Assembly (NCBI GenBank): GCA_964579675.1
Contig: CAZOIA010000007.1
Location: forward strand, 1 to 61,354
Source: CAZOIA01 sp964579675
GTDB taxonomy: Bacteria > Planctomycetota > Phycisphaerae > UBA1845 > PWPN01
Direction of reading: 5' to 3'
Length of the DNA stretch: 61,354 nt
The notes below the pieces were generated by a model that worked only from the letters and a program-made list of their open reading frames with translations, was not told the DNA's origin and did no database searches. Made by a program: the position numbers and the translations under genes. Below are positions 17,702-27,800 of this stretch, piece by piece (position 1 is the first letter of the stretch; every line of letters starts with the position of its first letter).

Positions 17702-17802
17702 GCAATGAACTCAGACTCACCGATCTCGACAACGACGAGCCGCCGGCTGACAACTGATGGCAGACTGCTGATAGCTGGCGGCTGACGGCTGACAGCTTCT
17801 TC

Positions 17803-19089
17803 TTAGAACATCTCGCCGTGCCAGAAGTCCAGATCATCGTCCGGGAACGGGGCGGCAGGCGTGTCCTCGCGCGTCGCGGTCATGCTGAGCGGTGGCTGCA
17901 TGACCACCGCGGGGGCAGATCGCGCCCGGGGCTCGAACCCGAGTTCCCGGAACACGTGCCGAATCGCCCGCCGGCCCGGCGTGGTCACCAGGTAGTCGGC
18001 ATCGTGATCGCACGCGAGCTTCAAAGCGGCGCACAGTAAGGTGTGGACGGCCTCGATCCGGTCCGGGAGGGTGATCAACTCCTCGACAAACGCCGTGCGC
18101 CGGGTCTTGCGCTCATCGAGGAACACCACGGCGGCCCCGATCGGATGGCCGTCACGATCGCGCAGCACGAGCACCCGGATGTTCTCACGTTCCGGATGGC
18201 GGCCGTAGCGCCAGCCCAGATAGGCCTGGGTCCGGTCGATACCCACCACGCCGGCGCCAGGGGACTGCGTCCGCTGGACACCAGCGCTCTCTTTGCCCGT
18301 ACGATCATGATCGCCGGGGTTCATTTCAGTGCTGCCCCAGGCGAAGCCTTCCCATATCCAGCCCAAATCGCCTGCCAACTGCGGCACGGTGGTTTCGAGC
18401 CGGCACCCGACGGGGATAGGAACGGCCGGTCCGTAGTGAAGGTATCGGTAGCACCGGCCAAGCGCACCGGAAACCACGAAACCGGCCCGGCTGCACAACA
18501 GCCGCCTGACGACTCGGCTGGTCGCGCTGCGGCACGCGCGGATCTGCTGGGTCAGGCTCGCGGGCGCCCGCCAGAACTGGCGTGTCCACAGGACCGGTTG
18601 GCACCCGAACCGGCTGAATACGGCGCCGGTCTTTTCGTTGGCGGTGGTGGCCATCGCCACGCAGTCCTTCGCCGTCGAGAAGAATGCCTCGGCCAGTTGC
18701 AGCCCGGCGAAGACGCCGCCGCGCGCGAGGGCGTCGTCGGCCACCACGTAGTCAGCCCCGACAACACCGGTCACGCGCTCATCGCCCACCCGCAGGGGAA
18801 TGTACACCGCGCCGAGGTGACCCGTGATGCGGTCCCCGTCGGCCAGCACCCATCCCGCCGGCCGATCCCCGCGATAGGGATTGCTCCAGTACTGCCAGCT
18901 CCAGCGGGCGCGCCATCGCTCTCCGTCGGCCGGAACGTCGGGAAGGCCCGCCACCAGGAGCGCGTGAATGCCCTCGGCGTCTTCAGGTTGCACCGGCCGC
19001 AGCAGCGCAGAACCGACCGCCTGTCGCGCGCGGGGTTCGCCGGGCGCTTCCGCAGCGGGTGAGTCAGAGTTATATGCCTGCCGGTTCAT
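17803..19089 (-). CDS. GNAT-family acyltransferase
   Basis: The 428-residue product has two GNAT-like parts. An N-terminal one starts ALLRPVQPEDAEGIHALL and includes YVVADDALARGGVFAGLQL. A second, near residue 280, has YLGWRYGRHPERENIRVLVLRD and HPIGAAVVFLDE. The C-terminus DDLDFWHGEMF resembles the end of acetyltransferases found in exopolysaccharide loci. It starts 6 bp after the polysaccharide deacetylase stop, so the two form an operon. Acylation of a sugar amine exposed by the deacetylase is a plausible joint role, but this is inferred. Confidence 0.75.
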   Translation of the reverse strand: MNRQAYNSDSPAAEAPGEPRARQAVGSALLRPVQPEDAEGIHALLVAGLPDVPADGERWRARWSWQYWSNPYRGDRPAGWVLADGDRITGHLGAVYIPLRVGDERVTGVVGADYVVADDALARGGVFAGLQLAEAFFSTAKDCVAMATTANEKTGAVFSRFGCQPVLWTRQFWRAPASLTQQIRACRSATSRVVRRLLCSRAGFVVSGALGRCYRYLHYGPAVPIPVGCRLETTVPQLAGDLGWIWEGFAWGSTEMNPGDHDRTGKESAGVQRTQSPGAGVVGIDRTQAYLGWRYGRHPERENIRVLVLRDRDGHPIGAAVVFLDERKTRRTAFVEELITLPDRIEAVHTLLCAALKLACDHDADYLVTTPGRRAIRHVFRELGFEPRARSAPAVVMQPPLSMTATREDTPAAPFPDDDLDFWHGEMF

Positions 19090-19095
19090 GACACC

Positions 19096-20214
19096 TTACC
19101 GGATGAAGCGTTGCCACAGACCGAACAAGACCCGCCCAACCTGGGCCGACACGATCAACCGGGGCAACTGCAGCAGGTTCGCGGTCGAGCAACTGACCAC
19201 GTCCTGCTCCAGGGTCAAGCCGCAACAGTAGCCGGCCTCCGCCACGACTCGCCCGGTCTCGTCGGAGATGGCAGCGGCCCGGCCGTAGGGATACGAGAAG
19301 TGCGGACTGTGGTTGCCGATGCGCTGGTGCAACAGATCGCGGGCGGTGAGGACCTCGTGCCGGATCACCCCCGGCGGCTGCGAGGCCAGCGCGATGTGGT
19401 TCAGCGAATGACTGCCCACGTCCACACCGGCCGATTTCAGCTCTCGCGCCTGGTCCCAGGTCATCGGTGAAAACGACGGGTACCGCGCACGGAGCGAGGC
19501 GATCTCGTCCTCCGAGTAGCACGCGTAGAGTTCCTCCAGCCTCGATCGCCGTTCGTCGTCCGGCACATAGCGGCAAAGCTGGTGGATCCGGGTGACGGCC
19601 TCGCGGCGCCGCTGGTTCGTGGTCAGATCGAACTCGCCGTCATGACCACTCCAGCCGAACGACAGGTGCCGCCGGCTCCCACGGTGGACGAGAACGCGAA
19701 CGTCGTCGATCCACTGGCGGCGCTGAGTCTCGACCAGCATCGCAGGCAGAAAGGCCGACCAAGGCATCCGCATCCTCGCCAACTCGCCGGCGGCGACGGT
19801 GTGGTTGTTCGCGTACCCGTCGTCGAAGGTGATGACAATGCTCTTGGGCGGTGGAGGGTCGTGCTCTTGAATGGCCTGCACCAGCTCCGCCAGCGGAATC
19901 ACGTGGAACCCCGAGCGGAGCACGCCCAGCAGCTTGCGGAAGTCCCGCACGTCCAGTGAATCACTCTCGACCTCGGGATCCGCTCGATGGGCCGTCACCG
20001 CGTGAAAACAGAGGATCGCCGCCCGGTCCTCGATGTCCGGCAAGCTCTCGTGGGCCCCCGCCCGGCGCATCAGGTTCCCCCAGCGGTGCCGAACGAGCGC
20101 GCCCTCAGCCGCCGGCAGTGCCGCCGCCTTCGCCTCCACGCGCCACGAAATAGCAGAAAAGACCCTGCGCCTCACTTGCGTCGTCCAATGAGCGTACCGC
20201 TGCCGTACCGGCAT
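19096..20214 (-). CDS. Polysaccharide deacetylase (NodB homology domain)
   Basis: The 372-residue protein has the CE4 motifs: TFDDGY (residues 129-134; motif 1 with the base Asp and a metal Asp), GVDVGSHSLNH (motif 2, H-S-x-x-H metal ligands) and FSYPYGR (motif 3). It would remove acetyl groups from N-acetyl sugars of a glycan. The long N-terminal region holds no clear signal peptide, so location is unsure. I use the ATG at 20214 (MPVRQRYAHW); earlier in-frame sequence is unlike coding sequence and has no better start. It is directly upstream of the GNAT gene. Confidence 0.85.
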   Translation of the reverse strand: MPVRQRYAHWTTQVRRRVFSAISWRVEAKAAALPAAEGALVRHRWGNLMRRAGAHESLPDIEDRAAILCFHAVTAHRADPEVESDSLDVRDFRKLLGVLRSGFHVIPLAELVQAIQEHDPPPPKSIVITFDDGYANNHTVAAGELARMRMPWSAFLPAMLVETQRRQWIDDVRVLVHRGSRRHLSFGWSGHDGEFDLTTNQRRREAVTRIHQLCRYVPDDERRSRLEELYACYSEDEIASLRARYPSFSPMTWDQARELKSAGVDVGSHSLNHIALASQPPGVIRHEVLTARDLLHQRIGNHSPHFSYPYGRAAAISDETGRVVAEAGYCCGLTLEQDVVSCSTANLLQLPRLIVSAQVGRVLFGLWQRFIR

Positions 20215-20573
20215 GATGAGCCCGTCCGGCACACCTGTTATCGGCCGGCCAGGCCCGCCAATCGCGATAGAGCTACCGGGAAAGCGCCGAAGACAAGCAT
20301 CTTGACGAGTTATTAGACCTGGATCGACATTGGGACATAACTCCAAAGAGCCGCGGGCTTTGTATGTGTTCAGCGACCTCCGACGCGATCAGGGCCGGTT
20401 CCGACACAGTCAGAGCCGGCCTCTGTGAGGCCGGTGTTTGCTCGGATCGGGAAACCTCACTCCGCGAAGAAGTACCGGGCTCGCAGAGCCCGGCTCGGAG
20501 CCGTTGTCCACGCTAAACACGTACCGGGCTTTAGCCCGCCGCTCGTTGTTATCGAGATCGGTCGCTTCGACTT
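20215..20573. other. Intergenic region with a cluster of three small hairpins
   Basis: No gene is supported here. The stretch holds three GC-rich palindromes at 20416-20434, 20475-20493 and 20525-20538, the last two with the same left flank GTACCGGGCT. A fragment AGCCGCGGGCTTTG near 20350 resembles the hairpin family seen at 24736 and 57456. They lie between the stop of one minus-strand gene and the start of the next. Confidence 0.7.
20416..20538. repeat. Three REP-like hairpins
   Basis: Hairpin 1 has CCGGCCTC/GAGGCCGG arms with a TGT loop. Hairpin 2 has CCGGGCTC/GAGCCCGG arms with a GCA loop. Hairpin 3 reads CGGGCTTTAGCCCG. Spacing is about 50 bp. The clustering and shared flanks suggest dispersed REP-type elements rather than terminators of the upstream gene. 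Confidence 0.7.
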
Positions 20574-21752
20574 CTAACCCTCCGCTTCGCGGCGGGCGAA
20601 GCGAGATGCCCTGCGGAGCCATTCCATGCGGGACAGGGGCAGCATGCCGTAGTTGTATACGTTGACCGATCGCACACCCAACCGGGCGGCATGCGACACC
20701 GCACCGACGAACGTCTCGGAGTCCGGGCAAGGCGGCGTGCAGGCGTTGAAACCCAGCTCGACGCGGGCCATGTCCTGGGTCTCATCCCAGGTTTCTCGAA
20801 CGACCGCCTCGATAACGCCCTGTCGATCCGGGTAAGGACAATGCCGGAGTAGCGCATCGCACCCGGGGGCTATGGCCTTGAAGTCCGTGGCGGCCTGGTA
20901 GCGGTCGCCGACCCGATGGACCGCGACCCGGCACCCGCACGACTGCTTGACCGACCGGATCAGCGAGGTGACCTGGCCGCACCGCCAGTCAACGTAGGCC
21001 TGGAGAACCGGGTCGTTCGCGACGAAGTCGGGCAGCGGTTGGTCGATGGGCTTGCCGGTGGCGAACAACCGTTCGAGCGTTGCGCTCACGCTGCGAGCCG
21101 CCGCCTCGACGTCAAGCCCCTCGCGCTTGGCTGCCTGCCGGCACGACTCGCAGAAGCACAGGCTGTAAAGCCACCGTCCCACCTCCCCAAGCTCGAAGCC
21201 GACCTTCTCGTGAGCGTGCCGGTGGGGGCGCGCCGGGAACGACGGCCGCTCCAGCTCGATCGTCTCGAAGGGGTAATGTTCCGCCAGATCCTCGACCATC
21301 GCCCGGACGTACTCGCGGACGTCGGGGTTGACCGGGCACAGCCAGGTCGGGTCCAGATCGCCGAAGACGTTCTTGGCTGCGCTGCTCTGATACCGGTCGA
21401 CCGTGACCGAGCTGTGGCAGCAGACGGTCCATCCACGGAGAGTCAGCCCGCGTTTGTCGCAGGCTTCGGCAACGGCGGCGAGCGGGTTGCTCTTCTTGAG
21501 CCAGGTTGCGACCACGGGGCGAATGCGCGTGCCCGCGTAAGCGGCGGCGTGGGGCTGAAACTGCGCACCGCCGGGGGATCGGAACGTCCGGGGCGAAACA
21601 CCCGCGTGCGGGCGAAGCTGATCCACGCTGTGATAACAGGTGGCCACGCTGATCCCCGTCGCCCCCGCTTCACCCTTGAGGCGATCGAGCACCTCGTCGA
21701 TTCTCTCGTCAACCAGATCCCAGAGATAGCACCACAGGTTGATTTGGAACAT
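20574..21752 (-). CDS. Unrecognised protein, possibly TIM-barrel (glycosidase-like)
   Basis: The 392-residue protein starts MFQINLWCYLWDLVDERIDE at 21752, preceded by AGGACAGGAA. I see no signal peptide. Features include a periodic alternation of strands and helices, conserved-looking carboxylates (ETIELERPSFP), a cysteine group LCFCESCRQAAKREGL near the middle and a late NACTPPCPDSE. The pattern recalls putative glycoside hydrolases with a (beta/alpha)8 barrel in which CxCxxC binds a structural metal. I cannot assign a family or substrate. It is monocistronic and divergent from the ABC permease gene. Confidence 0.55.
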   Translation of the reverse strand: MFQINLWCYLWDLVDERIDEVLDRLKGEAGATGISVATCYHSVDQLRPHAGVSPRTFRSPGGAQFQPHAAAYAGTRIRPVVATWLKKSNPLAAVAEACDKRGLTLRGWTVCCHSSVTVDRYQSSAAKNVFGDLDPTWLCPVNPDVREYVRAMVEDLAEHYPFETIELERPSFPARPHRHAHEKVGFELGEVGRWLYSLCFCESCRQAAKREGLDVEAAARSVSATLERLFATGKPIDQPLPDFVANDPVLQAYVDWRCGQVTSLIRSVKQSCGCRVAVHRVGDRYQAATDFKAIAPGCDALLRHCPYPDRQGVIEAVVRETWDETQDMARVELGFNACTPPCPDSETFVGAVSHAARLGVRSVNVYNYGMLPLSRMEWLRRASRFARREAEG

Positions 21753-22013
21753 TTCCTGTCCTTTGCGTGAAAAACGGTCCACGCAGACGCGGAGTGTAAT
21801 GCAAAACGGTTCGGGGGGCCACGCCTCCGATTGCCCCAGCAGGCCCCGTCTTCAGATGAAAGCTTGGCAAAGCCTGTATGATTCATTAGCTTTCCGGCAA
21901 CAGAGACAAGAGGGCCCGGGGGGTGCTTGAATCAACGGGCAGGATCAACTTGCGGCGGCAAGAAGCCCCCTCAATCCCGCGTTTCCAAAGGGGGACGCTG
22001 AACAGGTGGATGG

Positions 22014-23606
22014 ATGGCGCGATTGCCGGTCATCGTTGTATGCGGCGTGGGGTGGCTGGTCGTGGCGGCGGCGTTGGCGGCTCCGCTGGCGGGGATGGTA
22101 CTGGTGGCGACGGGCAGTGGAACCATCGCCACCGGAATGGTCGCGGTGCCCTCGGGGTGGGTTCTGCTGGTTCGCAGCCTGACGCTGTCGGCGGTGGCCA
22201 CGCTAGTGGGGCTGCTGCTGGGCCTGTTGCCGGCGGGGCTCCTGGGTTCGAGTCGAGGCCCGATGACGCCGGTGCTGCTCGGGCTGACGCTTGTCCCGTT
22301 GCTCGTTCCGCCGCAGGTGTACGCCTATGCTTGGCAACTGGCGACGTCGCCGCAGGGTGTGCTCGGTGGGATTCTGACCTGCGACGTGTCGTCGATGTGG
22401 GTGGGCGGTGCGGTGCGGTCGGGCATGATATCGGCCGGGTGGTTGTGGCCGGTGGTTGCGATGATCCTGGCCGCCGGCTGGCGATCGACCGGTCAGACGG
22501 TGTATTCGCTCGCGATCCTCGACGCTACCCCGGGCCGGGCGTACCTCCGGGCGGTGGTGCCGGTCCTCAGGCCCCACCTGATGGCCGCGGCTGCGCTCGT
22601 GTTCGCGCTGACGCTGATCGAGTACGCGATTCCGCATCTAACGCTGTCGCGGGTTTACGCGACGGAGTTGCAGGTCCTTCTGGACGTGGGGGCCCCGCCG
22701 GAACAGGTGATGCGGATGGCCGCCCAGGTGATCGTGATCGTGCTGGTGCTGGCAGGCGTGGTGGCGTGGAGCGTACGTTCGACGGCGGACTGGCAGTCGG
22801 TCGATGCGGCCGATGAGGCGGACCTCAGAGCCGGCTCACCGCGGTGGGCCGTGCGGACTCCTGCCGGTCGGGCGGCATGGGGCGGTTCGTGCCTCGTCTG
22901 GTTGGGGACGGTCGGCTTGCCCATCGGCGTGATGGCCGCCTCGCTCCGGTCGATCCGGGCATGGACGGAGGGTTTCGTTCTCTTTGCCCGAGAATGGGGC
23001 GTTTCGCTGGTGGTGTCGCTTGTCGCGGCCTTGCTGGCGGCGGCCCTGGCGATGGGGACGGCGGTGCTGGGTCGGGCGACGGCTTGGCGGTGGCTACGGA
23101 TCGGATCACTGACGGCGCTCCTGGCGGCGCTGATGCCGCCGGCCGCCCTGGGCCTCGGGTTCGTGGTGGTCTTCAATCGCGCGGGCACCGTAGGAGACGT
23201 GTACACTGAAACGCCCTGGGTCTGGATCCTGGCGCTGGTGGGCAGGTACGGGGGGATCGCGGTGTTGATCGCGTGGCTGGCGGTCGGTCGCCGGGGCATC
23301 GTGGCCGCTGACCAGGCCCGCACCGACGGCGCGGGCGGGGCCGGCGTGCTGGCGTTTGTGCTGCTGCCGATGGTCTGGCCGTCGCTGCTGGCGGCAGCGC
23401 TGATCGTCGTAGCGCTGTCGCTGTTCGAGGTCATCGTGACGCAACTGGTCGGGCCGGTGGGCTTCCCGAGCATCGCGATGACCATCCTGGGCCACATGCA
23501 TTACGGACGGGACGACGTGGTGATCACCACGAGTCTGACCGTGGTGGCAGCAGGTGTTGTGCTGACGCAAGTCTGCGGTCGGCTCTTGGTCAGAGCGAAG
23601 AGGTAG
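22014..23606 (+). CDS. ABC transporter permease, double-domain, Fe3+-type
   Basis: The 530-residue polytopic protein contains two copies of the binding-protein-dependent permease domain, like FbpB and ThiP. The first EAA-like loop reads SLAILDATPGRAYLRAVVPVLRPH; the second lies around VAADQARTDGAGGAGVLAFVLLP. Such fused permeases import ferric ion, thiamine or similar with a periplasmic binding protein and an ATPase. Neither partner is adjacent. The gene is followed after 4 bp by an NHL-repeat lipoprotein, which may be cotranscribed. The second EAA loop looks divergent. The ATG at 22014 follows a GGTGG. Confidence 0.78.
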   Translation: MARLPVIVVCGVGWLVVAAALAAPLAGMVLVATGSGTIATGMVAVPSGWVLLVRSLTLSAVATLVGLLLGLLPAGLLGSSRGPMTPVLLGLTLVPLLVPPQVYAYAWQLATSPQGVLGGILTCDVSSMWVGGAVRSGMISAGWLWPVVAMILAAGWRSTGQTVYSLAILDATPGRAYLRAVVPVLRPHLMAAAALVFALTLIEYAIPHLTLSRVYATELQVLLDVGAPPEQVMRMAAQVIVIVLVLAGVVAWSVRSTADWQSVDAADEADLRAGSPRWAVRTPAGRAAWGGSCLVWLGTVGLPIGVMAASLRSIRAWTEGFVLFAREWGVSLVVSLVAALLAAALAMGTAVLGRATAWRWLRIGSLTALLAALMPPAALGLGFVVVFNRAGTVGDVYTETPWVWILALVGRYGGIAVLIAWLAVGRRGIVAADQARTDGAGGAGVLAFVLLPMVWPSLLAAALIVVALSLFEVIVTQLVGPVGFPSIAMTILGHMHYGRDDVVITTSLTVVAAGVVLTQVCGRLLVRAKR

Positions 23607-23610
23607 TCCG

Positions 23611-24651
23611 TTGACGCTGCGCTATCGAGATTCAGCCGTCCGTGGTCAGCGGTCAACGGTCAACGCACGGGGATCAGCGAACCGGCCGATCCCCCGCCCG
23701 GTCCACTTCCAACTCTCAGATGCCCGTCGCTGGCCGGCGTCTTGGGCCGGGCTCGTCATCGCGGCGCTCATTGCGGCGGGAAGCGCCGGCTGCCGGGATC
23801 ACGGGATTGCCGGTCGCAGGCCCGATAAGATCGTCGGCGAGCACGGTCTGGGCCCGGGTCAATTCCACCGGCCACGCGCAATTGCCTGCGGGCCCGACGG
23901 CAGCGTGTTCGTCGTGGACATGACCGCCCGCATCCAACGATTCAGTCCCGACGGCGAGTTCGAGACCTCCTGGCGAATGCCCGAGTGGGAAGCGGGCAAG
24001 CCCACCGGGATTGCGGTGGACGCCAGTGGCCGGGTACTGGTGGCGGACACGCATTACCACCGGGTGATCATCTACGATCGCAACGGGCGGGAGCTGGGCC
24101 GGTTCGGCTCGGGCGGCGAAGGCGAGGGTGAGTTCATCTACCCGACCGATGTGGCCGTCGATGCGGGCGGGGACTTGTACGTCAGTGAATACGGGGGAAA
24201 CGACCGGGTAAGCCGCTTCTCCCCCCAATTCGAATACCTGGGTTCTTTTGGCGGGCAGGGGGCGGGAGATGCGGCGCTGCTGCGGCCGCAGTCACTCGCG
24301 CTGGACGCCGACGGCACGCTATGGGTTGCCGACGCGGTTCATCATCGGATCTGTCGGTTCAGCCGGACGGGTGAACTCCTGTCGTGCTTCGGCTCTGCCG
24401 GCCGGGCCCCGGGCCAGCTACAATACCCTTACGACATTGCGATATGTCCGGACGGCACCCTGCTGGTTTGTGAGTTCGGGAACAACCGGCTGCAGCGATT
24501 CGATCGCGAGGGGCGGTGCCTGGAAACCTGGGGTGGGCCGGGCCGGGAGCCGGGGCAACTGCTGGACGCCTGGGGGGTGGCCGTCGGCAAGGATCGGCGG
24601 GTGTACGTCGTTGATTCCAGAAACCACCGGGTGCAGATGTTTAGAATGTGA
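23611..24651 (+). CDS. NHL-repeat lipoprotein
   Basis: The 346-residue product has an N-terminal basic stretch, a hydrophobic helix and a lipobox AAGSAGC (Cys61), then about six NHL repeats. Examples are GQFHRPRAIACGPDGSVFVV, YPTDVAVDAGGDLYVSEYGG and AWGVAVGKDRRVYVVDSRNH. The repeats form a beta-propeller for protein or ligand binding. The TTG start at 23611 gives an unusually long n-region; no better start exists before the hydrophobic helix. It sits 4 bp after the permease stop, so it may be a surface partner of that transporter, or a misplaced binding component. Confidence 0.75.
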   Translation: MTLRYRDSAVRGQRSTVNARGSANRPIPRPVHFQLSDARRWPASWAGLVIAALIAAGSAGCRDHGIAGRRPDKIVGEHGLGPGQFHRPRAIACGPDGSVFVVDMTARIQRFSPDGEFETSWRMPEWEAGKPTGIAVDASGRVLVADTHYHRVIIYDRNGRELGRFGSGGEGEGEFIYPTDVAVDAGGDLYVSEYGGNDRVSRFSPQFEYLGSFGGQGAGDAALLRPQSLALDADGTLWVADAVHHRICRFSRTGELLSCFGSAGRAPGQLQYPYDIAICPDGTLLVCEFGNNRLQRFDREGRCLETWGGPGREPGQLLDAWGVAVGKDRRVYVVDSRNHRVQMFRM

Positions 24652-24726
24652 ATTGAGAGTTGAGAATCGAGAACTGAGAAGTGGGCTTGCTCACTTCTGA
24701 ATGGCCGTGCGTAATTACTCGCCAGC

Positions 24727-24762
24727 AACGAGCCACGGGCTGGAAGCCCGCGCGGCCTGTCG
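24727..24762. repeat. GAGCCACGGGCT/AGCCCG hairpin repeat
   Basis: This contains CGGGCT-GGA-AGCCCG at 24736-24750 within the context ACGAGCCACGGGCT and CGCGCGGCCTGTCG. The same context surrounds a hairpin at 57456-57471, so this is one copy of a dispersed element. Confidence 0.75.
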
Positions 24763-24871
24763 TGCACACTGGCGGGGCCTAATCGCACGCCGTCATTCAG
24801 CTTCTCCCTTTTGACTTCCAGCGGCATGCCCGGTGATCTCGACGGATGGTGGCGTGGGAAACGGTGAGTCG

Positions 24872-27800
24872 ATGACGTTGGCACTCAGTTGGTCCATCTC
24901 GTTCGACCGACCGGAGTGGCTGTGGCTGCTGGCGGTGATTCCGCTGATCGTGGTGGTCTCCCGGCGCTCCCTGGCGGGTCTCGATCGCCAGCGTCGGATC
25001 GTGGCAGTGGCGTTACGAAGCGTCGTGATCGCGCTGCTGGCGCTGGCCCTGGCCCGCATCGAGTACGTGAAGCGAAACGATCACGTGGCGGTGATGTTCG
25101 TGCTGGACAAGTCCCGGAGCATCCCGGAGGACCTTCGACTGGCGGCCCAGGCTTACGTCAGGAAGGTCGCCCTGGACGCGGATCGCGACGACCGCATCGG
25201 GGTGATCGGCTTCGACGGCCAAGCGGACGTGGACCTGATCCCGAGCCGGGGCGGCGCGAGCGCCTTCGGCTTCGGGATGACCGTCCAGCCCGACCGCACG
25301 GACATCGCGGCGGGTCTGCGGCTCGCGCTGGCGGCGTTCCCGGAAGGCTATGCCCGGCGAGTGGTCATCCTGACCGATGGTAACGAGAACGTCGGGAAGG
25401 TCACCGAAGAGATCGAAACCGCGATCGCCAACAAGGTCGCGGTGGACGTGATCCCGCTGGCGTACGAGCACGCCAACGAGATTCTATTCGACCGGATCGT
25501 GGTGCCCGCCCATGCGAGCCTGGATACTAAGATCCCCCTCCGGCTGATCGTTCGGAGCCGGCAGCCTGCTCGTGCCCGGCTTACGCTGTATCACGGGGAC
25601 GAGGAGGTCCCGCTCGCCGAGCCGATTCTCACCCTGGGGGGCGGCATGAGGCCGGAACCGTTCACGACCTCGATCGCACTCCACAGCGGCGGGGTGCATC
25701 GGTTCGATGCCCGGCTCACCCCGATTCCCGAGCAGGGCGACTCCATCCCGGAGAACAATCGGGCCACCGCGTTCACCTTCGTCGAAGCTGAGGGCCGCGT
25801 CCTCGTCCTCACCCAGCCCGGTTCCACCGACGACCGGGTGCTTTACGAAGCACTGAAACGCGAACAAGTGGAGGTGGAAATGCGCGGGGTGGATCAACTG
25901 AACGTCGATCTCCTGGCGCTGCAAGCCTACAGCGTGGTCATTCTGGCCAACATATCGGCGGACACCTTCACCGAGGGTCAACACAAGGCCCTGGCCAGCT
26001 ACGTGAAGGACTTCGGGGGCGGGCTGATCATGACGGGAGGGGACGAGTCGTTCGGGGCCGGCGGGTGGATCGGCTCGCCGGTGGAGGAGGTGAGCCCGGT
26101 CTCGTTCGATGTCAAGCACAAGAAGATCCTGCCCCGCGGTGCCCTGGCGATCATCATGCACAGTTGCGAGATTCCTCGCGGCAATTACTGGGGCGAGCAG
26201 GTCGCAACCGCCGCTGTCAAGACCATCAGCTCGCGCGATTACCTGGGCGTGATCTGCTACAACCCGAGATTCAATGGACCACACTGGGACGTTCCTCTTG
26301 ACTTCGCCACCGACAAGGCGGCGATCGTCCGGAAGATCAAACAGATGCAGATCGGCGACATGCCGGACTTTGGAAACACGATGGAAATCGCCATTGGCGA
26401 ACTGATGGCCAAGAAGGACGCTTCCCAGCGCCACATGATCATCATCAGCGACGGCGACCCGTCGCCCCCGACCCAACTGACCATCCAGAAGATGCGCGAT
26501 AGCCGGATCACGTGTTCGACGGTAGGCATCGGCTACGGTATGCACGTGGTGGAAAAGACGCTGCGGGTCATCGCCCGGCAAACCGGAGGGCGCTTCTACC
26601 CCTGCAAGAACCCGCGGCAATTGCCGCAGATCTTCGTGAAGGAAGCGAAGGTGGTCAGAAGGCCGCTGATCGACGATCGCCGCTTCTCGCCGAGCATGGA
26701 TTTTGCCTTCGCCCAGACGGTGCTCGGGATCAGCGGGTCGGAGCTTCCGGCGCTGGGCGGGCTGGTTCTGACCGAGCCCAAGGCCGACATTATCATGCCG
26801 CTGGTTCGCAAGACGCGGGACGGCAAGAACGACCCGGTGCTGGCCCACTGGAACTGTGAGATGGGCAAGATGGCGGTTTTCACCAGCGGCTGGTGGCCCA
26901 AGTGGGGATCGGACTGGGCGGGGTGGCCCAAGTTCGGCAAGTTCTGGGCCCAGGTGGTCCGCTGGGCGATGCGGCAAGCAGGCTCGGCGGATTTCGACAT
27001 CGCGACCCGGCTCGAAGGCGACAAGGGCAAGGTGGTCATCGAAGCCCTCAACAAGGACGCTTCTTACCTGAACTTCCTGCAGATCAGGGGGCTGTTGACC
27101 CTGCCCTCGATGGAAAGCAAGCCGCTGCATCTCACCCAGACGGGCCCAGGCCAGTATGAAGCCACCTTCGAGGTCAACGACAACGGCGAGTACCTCGTGA
27201 ACCTGCGATATACCGACCCCGAGCGGGAGTCGGGGCTGCTCCGGACGGGGCTGAGCGTGCCCTACTCGCCGGAGTTCCGGCAGTTGCAGACGAACATGGC
27301 CCTGCTGGAAGGGGTAGTGGATCGGACGGGGGGGCGGCGGTTGACGATGAACGCCGACGAGGACGACGTCTTCAGCAGGGACCTGCCGCCGTCGGTATCG
27401 CGGCAACCGATGTGGCGGTGGGTGGTGCAGTGGTTGCTCTTGCCGCTGTTCCTGCTGGACGTTGCCGGCCGGCGGTTGGCATCGGCGCTGGCGATGTCGA
27501 TTTACGTTGAGCTCGCGGTGTTCGCGGTGCTGTTTGGGATGCTTTATGCGGCCAAGGCCACGTTAATGGCATACGTGGGTGCACTGGTGCTGGCGGAACT
27601 CGTCGGGTGGTCGATCCGGGCACGGTACATCGGCCCGACTATCCGGTTTTTCACTGCCAGCGCGACGGCCCTGTCGCGGGCCGGCCAACGGAGCGCCGCG
27701 TCGCTGGCACAACTGAGAGATGTCCGCCAGAAGGTACGGGAGGACCTGGAGGCCAGGCCGGCGGAGGGAGATCGGCCCCCGACGATTCCGCTGGAGCCGG

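Noticed and set aside
25484..27406. 640-residue open frame on the minus strand
   Set aside because: It is antisense to the VWA protein, with low-complexity Arg/Pro composition; it results from GC bias.
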